From Tagaea sp. (GTDB lineage Bacteria; Pseudomonadota; Alphaproteobacteria; CACIAM-22H2), in contig JAMNXK010000166.1 in assembly GCA_023653245.1 (NCBI GenBank), forward strand, positions 1 through 5,681: a DNA stretch of 5,681 nt. The letters are read 5' to 3'. Under the pieces are notes generated by a model. That model saw nothing but the letters and a program-made list of their open reading frames with translations. It ran no database searches and had not been told where the DNA came from. Of the stretch, positions 1 to 5,323 are shown one piece after another. Each line of letters begins with the position of its first letter. Positions within the stretch are counted from its first letter, which is position 1. Made by a program: the position numbers and the translations under genes.

Positions 1-15
1 GCCGATCGCCGCAGT

Positions 16-702
16 TCAGCCGGCGGCCGCCAGCGCCGCGCGCAGTTCGGGCACGCGGATACGCCGGCGCAGATCCTGGAGGAAGGCGACCATGCCGAAT
101 TTCACGGCACCGGACACGGCTTGGTAGTCGGCCGCGTCGGCCCCGGTCAACGCGCCGTCCTTGGTTTCGGTCTTGATGCCGATCTGGATCGGGATCGTCT
201 CGAACATGCGCTTGGCCGAGCGGATGGCGATCTTTTGCGCGGGCCGCGGCGGCGCGTCGATGGCGGCAATCAGCCGCGCTTCGAACAGGGCGATATCCTT
301 CTCCCAGCCATCGGTCCGATAGGCCGGCAGCTCCTGTTCGGCCATGATCGCACGACAAATCCCGACCAAGCCCGGCACCAGCGCCCGATCGCCGACCGTG
401 CCCTCGCGCCGCAACTCGCCCTCGATCACCAGCAGCATGTCCGCCAGGACGGCGACGAACGACTCCCAGCGGCACACCCGCATCGCGTCGTGGAATCGGT
501 CGTCGTGGAAAGCCAGCTGCCCGTAAAATCCGAGTGCGTTGCGGCAAAACTCGTGGGACGCGCGCTGCGACAGCAGCGAAGCCCGTTCGTATGCGAACAA
601 TTTCAAGTCCGGAATGGATGAAATAGGGGCAGCGCGCCATCGCCGCAGGTAATCGCGTAGGAATTCTCCAAACCCGCTTGCTAAACCCATATGTCTCCCC
701 AT
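16..702 (-). CDS. Uncharacterised soluble protein, probable start at 690
   Basis: I do not recognise this protein and assign no function. The open frame is 228 codons from the first ATG at 702, but the second ATG (codon 5, at 690) is the better start. It is preceded by GGGGAG at 695-700, whereas the upstream ATG has no ribosome binding site; the product would then be 224 residues. No signal peptide or membrane segment is visible. The chain reads as mostly helical, rich in Arg, Ala, Leu and Glu, with an aromatic, Arg-rich N-terminal third and a basic stretch near residues 160-175 (KIAIRSAKRMFETIPIQIG). The C-terminus ends in an Ala-rich helix. Codon use is typical GC-rich coding sequence, so a real gene is likely. 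It is divergent from the symporter operon across 239 bp, which gives a possible shared control region but no functional link. Confidence 0.75.
   Translation of the reverse strand: MGRHMGLASGFGEFLRDYLRRWRAAPISSIPDLKLFAYERASLLSQRASHEFCRNALGFYGQLAFHDDRFHDAMRVCRWESFVAVLADMLLVIEGELRREGTVGDRALVPGLVGICRAIMAEQELPAYRTDGWEKDIALFEARLIAAIDAPPRPAQKIAIRSAKRMFETIPIQIGIKTETKDGALTGADAADYQAVSGAVKFGMVAFLQDLRRRIRVPELRAALAAAG
695..700 (-). promoter_or_regulatory. Ribosome binding site deciding the start at 690
   Basis: On the minus strand GGGGAG stands four bases before the ATG at 690-688. It lies inside the first codons of the longer reading from 702, which itself has no purine-rich site upstream. This favours the shorter protein beginning MGLASGF. 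Confidence 0.5.
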
Positions 703-941
703 CTATTCGACTTGCGCGAATTCCGAGCCCCGTGATACACGGCCAAGAGCTTGCAGAACAAGACCGACACGCAAGTCGTCACTGTCCGGAGGATGCCCCA
801 AACCGATCTCCCACTGGATCGACTTTACGTCCGAGCTCCGATTCCGTTCGTCGATAGGGCATCGATGGGATCGTAAGGCGCGGCAAACAACCGGGTGCCG
901 GACAACGGCATCTTCAACCGCCTAGAACCGAGAGGTCCCCC
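703..941. other. Divergent intergenic region upstream of the symporter operon
   Basis: This stretch has no convincing coding frame and separates the minus-strand gene from the plus-strand symporter genes. It contains a short perfect palindrome, CCGTG-ATA-CACGG, at 730-742, and a second small inverted repeat, TCGAT-N5-ATCGA, at 851-865. Either could be an operator, but short inverted repeats are common by chance in GC-rich DNA. A weak sigma-70-like pair facing right, TTGCGC (712-717) and GATACA (734-739) with a 16-bp spacer, overlaps the first palindrome. If it is real, the symporter mRNA has a leader of roughly 195 bases. I found no clear sigma-54 site. Confidence 0.4.
730..742. promoter_or_regulatory. 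Short palindrome, candidate operator
   Basis: CCGTG-ATA-CACGG is a perfect 5-bp inverted repeat around a 3-base centre. It overlaps the weak -10 candidate (734-739) in the divergent region between the hypothetical gene and the symporter operon, so a repressor bound here could control the operon. The regulator is unknown, and a 5-bp arm is short enough to arise by chance. Confidence 0.2.
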
Positions 942-1211
942 ATGGCTGCCAAGCGGCTAACTCAGGAAGAGGCCAAAGCCCACTGGGCCAAGACGTCCAC
1001 GCTTATGTGGACGATGCTTGCGATTTGGTTTTTCTTGAGCTTCGTCATCCACATTTTCGCCCGCGAGCTCAACGCGATTCACATCCTGGGCTTCCCGCTC
1101 GGGTTCTGGTTCGTGGCCCAGGGTTCGATCACCGGCTACGTGGCGATCTGCTTCTATTATGGGTCCGCCCAGGAAGCGATCGACCAAGAGTTCGGCGTGG
1201 CGGAAGAATAA
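942..1211 (+). CDS. Small subunit of a two-component sodium:solute symporter (DUF4212 type)
   Basis: This 89-residue inner-membrane protein matches the DUF4212 small-subunit family, which is found next to a large SSS-family transporter. Visible features are a polar N-terminus with an HW pair (residues 14-15), a first membrane helix at about 21-40 containing the IWFFLSF stretch, the diagnostic GFPLGFWFVAQGS motif at 50-62, and a second helix at about 49-73. It ends in an acidic cytoplasm-like tail (EEFG/EE type). The length is normal for the family. The start is supported by AGAGG at 931-935, six bases upstream. Its stop codon lies 12 bp before the large-subunit ATG, so the two are translated from one message. 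The family is thought to be needed for assembly or activity of the large subunit; its exact role is not established. Confidence 0.92.
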   Translation: MAAKRLTQEEAKAHWAKTSTLMWTMLAIWFFLSFVIHIFARELNAIHILGFPLGFWFVAQGSITGYVAICFYYGSAQEAIDQEFGVAEE

Positions 1212-1215
1212 GGAG
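1209..1215 (+). promoter_or_regulatory. Strong ribosome binding site overlapping the upstream stop codon
   Basis: TAAGGAG is a perfect complement to the 3' end of 16S rRNA and includes the TAA stop of the small-subunit gene. It sits eight bases before the ATG of the large subunit. This arrangement suits efficient reinitiation or coupled translation, keeping the two subunits in proportion. Confidence 0.75.
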
Positions 1216-1223
1216 CGCGCACC

Positions 1224-3083
1224 ATGGTCGTCAAAATGGAAGGCGGATTCCTGCAGAACCTCGGTCGGATCTATGCGGTCTATACCGGCGTGTTCCTCGG
1301 GTTCACCGTCATGATCGGAATTCTGGAGCAGTTGGGCGTGCCCAACCGCTTCTTGGGTTACATGTACGTGTTCGGGACCCTGTCGGTTTACGCCGTCATC
1401 GGCATCCTGTCGCGCACGGGCCAGCTGACCGAGTATTACGTCGCGGGCCGCTCGGTCCCGGCGTTCTACAACGGCATGGCGACGGCGTCGGACTGGATGT
1501 CCGCGGCGTCGTTCATCGGCATGGCCGGCTCGCTCTATCTCGGCGGGTTCGACAGCCACGCCTTCATCATCGGCTGGACGGGCGGCTACGTCCTCGTGGC
1601 CGTGCTGATGGCGCCGTACTTGCGCAAGTTCGGCCAGTACACCGTGCCGGACTTCTTCGGCGCGCGTTACGGCGGCAACTTCGCCCGCTTGGTGGCGGTG
1701 CTGGTGCTGATCACCGCCTCGTTCGTGTACATGGTGGCGCAGCTCGTGGGCGTGGGCATCATCGCCTCGCGCTTCCTGGGTATCGCGTTCGAAATCGCCG
1801 TCTTCGCCGGCCTCGTGGGCATCCTCGTGTGCTCGATGATGGGCGGCATGAAGGCGGTCACCTGGACGCAGGTCGCGCAGTACATCATCTTGATCATCGC
1901 GTACATGATCCCGGTGACGATCCTGTCGGCGCAGCTGACGGGCGTTCCCGTGCCGCAGATCATGTACGGTCAGGCGGTCGAGAAGATCGAAGCCCTCGAA
2001 AAGACGCTCGGCATCCTCAACTCGCACGTCACCCCGTTCTCCAACGCGCGGGGCGAGTTCGAGTTCTTGCGGATGCTGAACTTCCTGGCGCTGACCTTCT
2101 GCTTGATGGTCGGCACGGCGTCCTTGCCGCACATCCTGATGCGCTACTTCACCACGCCCACCGTGCGTGAAGCGCGTCAGTCGGTCGGCTGGTCGATCTT
2201 CTTCATCTACCTGCTGTACTTCACGGCCCCCGCCTACGCCGTGTTCGCCAAGCTCGAGGTCTACCAGAACGTGATCGGCCAACCGATCGCGAATCTGCCG
2301 GCCTGGGTCGCGGAATGGGGCAAGGTGGGTCTGGTGGTGGTGAACGACGCCAACCGCGACGGCATCTTGCAGCTTGCGGAGTTCCGCATCCTGCAAGACG
2401 CGATCGTGCTGGCGACGCCGGAAATCGCCGGTCTGCCCTACGTCATCGCGGGCCTGGTGGCCGCCGGCGGTCTCGCCGCCGCGCTGTCCACCGCCGACGG
2501 CTTGCTGCTGGCGATGTCCAACGCGATGTCCCACGACATCTACTACAAGATGATCGACCCGAAAGCCGACACGGCCCGGCGGATGCTCATCTCCCGCGTG
2601 CTGCTCGTCGTCCTGGCGCTCTTGGGCGCTTGGGTCGCTGGCCAGCTCGGGGCGGACATCCTGTTCCTGGTCGCGTGGGCCTTCTCCATCGCCGCTTCGG
2701 GCCTGTTCGCGGGTCTGGTGCTCGGCGTCTGGTGGAAGGGCACGACCACGACCGGCGCGGTCGCGGGCATGCTCGCCGGCTTCGGCGTGTGCATGTTCCT
2801 GCTGCTGATGTCGGAGTTCAACGGGCCCCAACTCAAGGCCTGGCTGGACACGATCGCCGGCGGCTCGGGCGTCTCCACGTTGCGCGGTCGGCAGGTGTCC
2901 AACTTCTGGGGCATCAGCTCGATCTCGGTCGGACTGTTCGGTATCCCGATCTCGTTCCTGACGACGATCGTGGTCTCGAAGTTCACCACGCCGCCGCCCA
3001 AGGAAATGCAGGACTTCATCGACTCGATCCGTATCCCCACCGGGGAAGTGCGGATGGCGTCGGGCGAAGCGCCGGCGCATTGA
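1224..3083 (+). CDS. Large subunit of sodium:solute symporter (SSS family, VC_2705-like)
   Basis: This 619-residue multi-spanning inner-membrane transporter of the solute:sodium symporter family should use the Na+ gradient to import a small solute. Evidence: about 13 hydrophobic segments; the core stretch YVAGRSVPAFYNGMATASDW (72-91), typical of the family's first core helix; YTVPDFFGARYGG (139-151); and ALSTADGLLLAMSNAMSHDI (420-439). In the last, S422 and T423 align with the Na2-site Ser/Thr of PutP (S340/T341). Pairing with a DUF4212 small subunit places it in the VC_2705-type subgroup, often annotated as acetate permease (ActP-like); the substrate is not determined by sequence alone. An insertion before the S422 helix holds an EF-hand-like loop (375-386). 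The C-terminus (587-619) is a soluble tail containing PPPKEMQDF. The operon ends in the terminator downstream. Confidence 0.93.
   Translation: MVVKMEGGFLQNLGRIYAVYTGVFLGFTVMIGILEQLGVPNRFLGYMYVFGTLSVYAVIGILSRTGQLTEYYVAGRSVPAFYNGMATASDWMSAASFIGMAGSLYLGGFDSHAFIIGWTGGYVLVAVLMAPYLRKFGQYTVPDFFGARYGGNFARLVAVLVLITASFVYMVAQLVGVGIIASRFLGIAFEIAVFAGLVGILVCSMMGGMKAVTWTQVAQYIILIIAYMIPVTILSAQLTGVPVPQIMYGQAVEKIEALEKTLGILNSHVTPFSNARGEFEFLRMLNFLALTFCLMVGTASLPHILMRYFTTPTVREARQSVGWSIFFIYLLYFTAPAYAVFAKLEVYQNVIGQPIANLPAWVAEWGKVGLVVVNDANRDGILQLAEFRILQDAIVLATPEIAGLPYVIAGLVAAGGLAAALSTADGLLLAMSNAMSHDIYYKMIDPKADTARRMLISRVLLVVLALLGAWVAGQLGADILFLVAWAFSIAASGLFAGLVLGVWWKGTTTTGAVAGMLAGFGVCMFLLLMSEFNGPQLKAWLDTIAGGSGVSTLRGRQVSNFWGISSISVGLFGIPISFLTTIVVSKFTTPPPKEMQDFIDSIRIPTGEVRMASGEAPAH
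2346..2381 (+). other. EF-hand-like calcium-binding loop within the symporter
   Basis: Residues 375-386 read DANRDGILQLAE and fit the canonical 12-residue EF-hand loop: D at 1, N at 3, D at 5, G at 6, hydrophobic L at 8 and E at 12, followed by F. It lies in a hydrophilic insertion between two membrane segments, just before the helix that carries the Na2-site residues S422/T423. The motif is visible directly; calcium binding is inferred. Confidence 0.6.
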
Positions 3084-3089
3084 TCCAAC

Positions 3090-3103
3090 CCGCCTTCGGG
3101 CGG
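3090..3103 (+). other. Small UUCG hairpin after the symporter stop
   Basis: CCGCC-TTCG-GGCGG forms a 5-bp stem capped by the very stable C(UUCG)G tetraloop. It starts seven bases past the stop codon, just ahead of the main terminator hairpin. It may protect the 3' end of the symporter mRNA from exonucleases or help pausing. Confidence 0.5.
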
Positions 3104-3110
3104 ACGGTCG

Positions 3111-3145
3111 AAGGGCGGGGTCGCAAGACCCCGCCCTTTCCTTTT
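3111..3145 (+). terminator. Rho-independent terminator of the symporter operon
   Basis: A perfect 12-bp stem (AAGGGCGGGGTC at 3111-3122 with its complement at 3127-3138) closes a GCAA tetraloop and is followed by a T-rich run, TCCTTTT. It lies 27 bp after the large-subunit stop. The T-run is on the plus strand only, so it terminates rightward transcription. Confidence 0.88.
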
Positions 3146-3172
3146 GTGGCGGCGCGTTTTTCCGGCTAGAAA
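3144..3172 (+). promoter_or_regulatory. Candidate promoter giving a leaderless mRNA
   Basis: TTGTGG (3144-3149), a 17-bp spacer and TAGAAA (3167-3172) resemble a sigma-70 promoter, with a weak -35 and a fair -10. A transcript starting seven bases past the -10 would begin at 3179, exactly the A of the next ATG. That gene has no ribosome binding site, which fits a leaderless message. The -35 box overlaps the T-run of the preceding terminator. Confidence 0.4.
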
Positions 3173-3178
3173 GCGCCC

Positions 3179-3502
3179 ATGAGCGGTCAGCCCAACATCA
3201 TTCTCGACGCGCCGGTTTTCTTCGCCTTCATCTACGGCGTGGCGATCGTGCAATACACCTGCATCGGCCGCTTCGCGCTCGGCTTCATCGTGCCGGCCAA
3301 CTCGTCCAACTACATTTGGCGCTTCTTCGTGCTGCTCACCGATTGGGCGATCCGTCTGTGCCGCTATTGGACGCCGTCCTATGTGCGCGGACTGTGGATG
3401 CCCTTGGTGGCGTTCTATTGGCTCACGCTGTTCCGCCTGATCGGTGCCATCGCGCTGCAGAACATGGGCCTCGCCCCCAGCGTCATGCCGGCGGGGGGCT
3501 GA
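3179..3502 (+). CDS. Small membrane protein of unknown function
   Basis: This 107-residue protein has hydrophobic segments at about 11-37, 45-61 and 71-93. The middle one is interrupted by Asp and Arg (TDWAIRLCRYWTP, 54-66). The pattern of an amphipathic helix ending in R-x-W-T-P, then a hydrophobic helix, recalls half of a YggT-type membrane protein; this is only a shape resemblance and I do not assign the family. Trp, Tyr and Phe are unusually frequent, typical of membrane-interface segments. No ribosome binding site precedes the ATG, and a promoter-like pair places the transcript start at the ATG itself. The next gene begins 5 bp after its stop, so the two very likely form one operon. Confidence 0.75.
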   Translation: MSGQPNIILDAPVFFAFIYGVAIVQYTCIGRFALGFIVPANSSNYIWRFFVLLTDWAIRLCRYWTPSYVRGLWMPLVAFYWLTLFRLIGAIALQNMGLAPSVMPAGG

Positions 3503-3507
3503 ACGCC

Positions 3508-3825
3508 ATGGACGTGCGCCATTACTTCGCCATCGCGCTCGCCATCAGCCTGTTCAATGGGTTGATGTCGCCCTGGCTGCCTTGGGTGATGATTTTCCTG
3601 CCCTTCTTCATGCCGGATATCATCCCGCTGACGCGCGAATGGCTGTTCTACGGCGGCTCGTTCATCCTGGCGATGGGGACGCTGCTGACGGGCGGGATTT
3701 TCTGCGCGATTTGGGAGAGTTTCACCGGGCAGCGCGAGCCCAGCGAGCGCTCGATGGTGGTCTGGATCCTCGGTACGATCCTGTGCACGACGCCCGCTTT
3801 GCTGCGTCTGACCGGAAATTGGTAG
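3508..3825 (+). CDS. Small four-helix membrane protein of unknown function
   Basis: This 105-residue protein begins MDVRHYFAIALA. Hydrophobic segments lie at about 5-22, 24-40, 46-70 and 83-100, separated by short loops; the loop at 71-81 (SFTGQREPSER) is polar. The frame is open further upstream, but those codons overlap the previous gene in another frame, and the ATG at 3508 follows a G-rich run (GGGGGG, 3493-3498) that could act as a weak ribosome binding site. It sits 5 bp after the preceding stop, so it is probably co-transcribed and perhaps translationally coupled. I recognise no family or catalytic motif. No terminator hairpin is evident between its stop and the next gene. Confidence 0.75.
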   Translation: MDVRHYFAIALAISLFNGLMSPWLPWVMIFLPFFMPDIIPLTREWLFYGGSFILAMGTLLTGGIFCAIWESFTGQREPSERSMVVWILGTILCTTPALLRLTGNW

Positions 3826-3830
3826 CCCCC

Positions 3831-3859
3831 TTGCCGCGCCGCGCGCGCCCGGTGTAGCG
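3831..3859 (+). promoter_or_regulatory. Candidate promoter for the third small membrane gene
   Basis: TTGCCG (3831-3836) matches four of six -35 consensus bases. GTAGCG (3854-3859) is a weak -10 at 17 bp spacing. Transcription would start near 3866, leaving a short leader that includes GGGAG (3882-3886). The -10 is poor, so read-through from the upstream pair is equally possible. Confidence 0.28.
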
Positions 3860-3894
3860 TTTCCGGATCGTGACGCCGCGCGGGAGCCGCAGCG

Positions 3895-4296
3895 ATGGAC
3901 GATCTTCAGCGCATACGCGGAGCGGCGCTCGTGTCGATCGGCCGGGCGTTCCTGTTTTTCATGCTGGGCGTCTGCACCGTGATGTCGGGGCTGATCGCCT
4001 GGCCGTTCCTCGCCTTCAAGAGCGGTGCGATCCTCACCACGATGCTGGCCGCGATCTTGACCTTGCGCGCGGCGATGGCCCATCGCCAGGATTTCCGCCG
4101 CACCGAGACCTGGATCCTGCTCGACAAGCGCCACGACCTGCCCGCGCACCGCGCGCAAGGCGTGTTCGCCAACGTGCTGCGCGACACCTATCGCCGCTTC
4201 GCGGTGTACGCCGCGGGCGCGGCGTGCGTGTGCTGGGTGCTCGCCTTCGTCTTCCGGATGTCGATGCCCTATATGCCCGCCCGGATGTTGGTGTAG
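3895..4296 (+). CDS. Conserved-looking small membrane protein of unknown function
   Basis: This 133-residue protein has predicted helices at about 17-37, 43-62 and 102-120. A 40-residue basic, polar loop between the second and third helices (63-101) contains FRRTETWILLD and a VLRDTYRRFA stretch. The pairing of a T-E-x-W-x-x-L-D segment with an LR-x-x-Y-x-x-F-A segment resembles a family of small alphaproteobacterial membrane proteins I have seen annotated only as hypothetical; that is memory, not a search result. The start is supported by GGGAG at 3882-3886, eight bases upstream. The last 28 bp, encoding the C-terminal MPARMLV region, overlap the end of the convergent lactonase gene. It stands 69 bp after the previous gene and could share its operon or use its own promoter. 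Confidence 0.78.
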   Translation: MDDLQRIRGAALVSIGRAFLFFMLGVCTVMSGLIAWPFLAFKSGAILTTMLAAILTLRAAMAHRQDFRRTETWILLDKRHDLPAHRAQGVFANVLRDTYRRFAVYAAGAACVCWVLAFVFRMSMPYMPARMLV

Positions 4297-5195
4297 AGCG
4301 AATAGAGCGACTGGCTCGCGGCCATGAACAGGCGGTTCTTGGCCTTGCCGCCGAAACACAGATTGGCGCAGCGCTCGGGCAGGTCGATATGCAGGATCGG
4401 CGTGCCGTCGGGCGCGAAGACGCGCACGCCGTTAAGCCCCGGCTCCATCCCCCAGCCCGCCCAGACATTGCCGCGCTCGTCCACGCGCCAGCCGTCGGGA
4501 GAGCCGCCGGGGCCGCAATCGGCGAAAGGCCGCTTGTTCTTGAGCTTGTCGCCGTCGACGTCGAACACCCAGGTCCGGCGCGGCCGCGACGCCGATTCGA
4601 CGACGTAGAGCTTGCTTTCGTCGGGCGAGAAACACAGGCCGTTGGGCCCGTCGATGCCGTCGGCGACGACGCTCGCCTTGCCCGTCGCCGGATCGAGCCG
4701 GTAGAAGGCCATCGGCAATTCGCTCTCGGCGCGGGTCCCCTCGTAGTCGAACATGATCCCGAAGGCGGGGTCGGAGAACCAGATCGAGCCGTCGGATTTG
4801 ACCACGACGTCGTTGGGCGAATTGAGGCGCTTGCCGTCGAAGCGGTCGATCAACACGGTGATCGAGCCGTCGTATTCGGTGCGCGTGACGCGGCGGCCGA
4901 GATGCTCGCAGGTCACGAGACGGCCCTGGCGGTCGCGGGTATTGCCGTTGGCGTTGTTGGACGGCTTGCGGAATTCCGAGACGGCACCCGAGGTTTCGTC
5001 CCAGCGCAGGATGCGGTCGTTGGGAATGTCGCTCCAGAGCAGATAGCGCCCGTCGCCGAACCACACCGGCCCCTCGGACCAGCGCGTGCCATGGTAAAGC
5101 CGCTCGACGGCGGCGTTGAACGGCACGAGGCCCACGCCCTGCGGATCGAGCACCCGCACGGCGGGATCGGGATAGGTTTCGGTCTGCTGCCACAT
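4269..5195 (-). CDS. SMP-30/gluconolactonase/LRE family lactonase
   Basis: This 308-residue protein of the six-bladed beta-propeller SMP-30 family probably hydrolyses a sugar or other lactone using one bound divalent metal. Motifs in order: RWSEGPVWFGDG (38-49) with metal ligand E41; NSPNDVVVKSDGSIWFSDP (125-143) with N128; DGPNGLCFSPDE (182-193) with N185; and GSPDGWRVDERGNVW (231-245) with D234. E41, N185 and D234 correspond to the Glu, Asn and Asp ligands of human SMP30/regucalcin (E18, N154, D204), so the active site looks complete. No signal peptide is seen, so it is probably cytoplasmic. The length is normal. The start has GGGGGAG at 5203-5209, seven bases upstream. The gene runs in the same direction as the tRNA 35 bp upstream and overlaps the convergent membrane gene by 28 bp. 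The substrate is unknown. Confidence 0.92.
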   Translation of the reverse strand: MWQQTETYPDPAVRVLDPQGVGLVPFNAAVERLYHGTRWSEGPVWFGDGRYLLWSDIPNDRILRWDETSGAVSEFRKPSNNANGNTRDRQGRLVTCEHLGRRVTRTEYDGSITVLIDRFDGKRLNSPNDVVVKSDGSIWFSDPAFGIMFDYEGTRAESELPMAFYRLDPATGKASVVADGIDGPNGLCFSPDESKLYVVESASRPRRTWVFDVDGDKLKNKRPFADCGPGGSPDGWRVDERGNVWAGWGMEPGLNGVRVFAPDGTPILHIDLPERCANLCFGGKAKNRLFMAASQSLYSLYTNIRAGI

Positions 5196-5202
5196 GGCGC
5201 GT

Positions 5203-5209
5203 CTCCCCC
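5203..5209 (-). promoter_or_regulatory. Ribosome binding site of the lactonase gene
   Basis: GGGGGAG on the minus strand lies seven bases before the ATG at 5195. It falls inside the 35-bp gap between the tRNA and the coding region and confirms this start. Confidence 0.65.
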
Positions 5210-5230
5210 AAATGTTTGTCGCGGCCCCGG

Positions 5231-5303
5231 TGGGCCCGGCAGGATTCGAACCTGCGACAACACCGTTATGAGCGGCGCGTTCTGACCGCTGAACTACGGG
5301 CCC
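5231..5303 (-). tRNA. tRNA with CAU anticodon, probably tRNA-Ile2 (lysidine)
   Basis: A complete 73-base cloverleaf reads on the minus strand: acceptor GGGCCCG/CGGGCCC (7 perfect pairs), D stem GTTC/GAAC with an 8-base loop, anticodon stem CGCCG/CGGTG (one G-U pair), anticodon loop CTCATAA (CAU at 5270-5268), a 5-base variable loop TTGTC, and T stem GCAGG/CCTGC with loop TTCGAAT. The discriminator base is A and CCA is not encoded (the following bases are CCG). It lacks the initiator hallmarks. Pairs C4-G69 and C5-G68 are the acceptor determinants known for TilS, the enzyme that converts C34 to lysidine and so makes the tRNA read AUA as isoleucine. Ile2 is therefore more likely than elongator Met, which automatic annotation would assign from the anticodon. 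Confidence 0.95.
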
Positions 5304-5305
5304 CC

Positions 5306-5323
5306 GGAACCGGCGGGAACCGG
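5306..5323. repeat. Tandem GGAACCGG octamers
   Basis: GGAACCGG occurs twice (5306-5313 and 5316-5323) separated by CG, immediately upstream of the tRNA on the minus strand. Because the octamer contains CCGG, the segment also forms an inverted repeat AACCGG-N6-CCGGTT (5308-5325). It falls where the 5' leader of the precursor tRNA would be. Confidence 0.5.

Noticed and set aside
121..621. A 166-codon plus-strand frame opposite the first gene
   Set aside because: Its composition is typical of antisense frames and it lacks a ribosome binding site. The minus-strand frame has better amino-acid make-up and a supported start, although neither has a recognised family.
792..863. GATGCCC (792-798) and GGGCATC (857-863) as a long-range inverted repeat
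   Set aside because: Seven bases with a 58-bp separation is expected by chance in a GC-rich region and no extended pairing surrounds it.
957..3080. A 707-codon open frame on the minus strand opposite the symporter genes
   Set aside because: It is rich in Arg, His, Asp and Glu with no membrane or domain pattern, which is the usual product of reading GC-rich coding DNA antisense. The plus strand encodes clear family members over the same bases.
2315..3169. A 284-codon plus-strand frame inside the large symporter gene, running past its stop
   Set aside because: It is a shifted frame of the transporter with Arg/Gly/Ala-rich composition and would read through the terminator hairpin; no independent start signal.
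3415..4359. A 314-codon minus-strand frame across the small membrane-protein genes
   Set aside because: It has low-complexity Arg/His/Gln/Glu composition and spans three plus-strand genes with good starts and hydrophobic helices; an antisense artefact.
3870..5285. A 471-codon plus-strand frame running over the lactonase and into the tRNA
   Set aside because: It lies antisense to a recognisable SMP-30 protein. Its end (GGPGRIRTCDNTVMSGAF) is the translated complement of the tRNA, a known spurious protein in databases.
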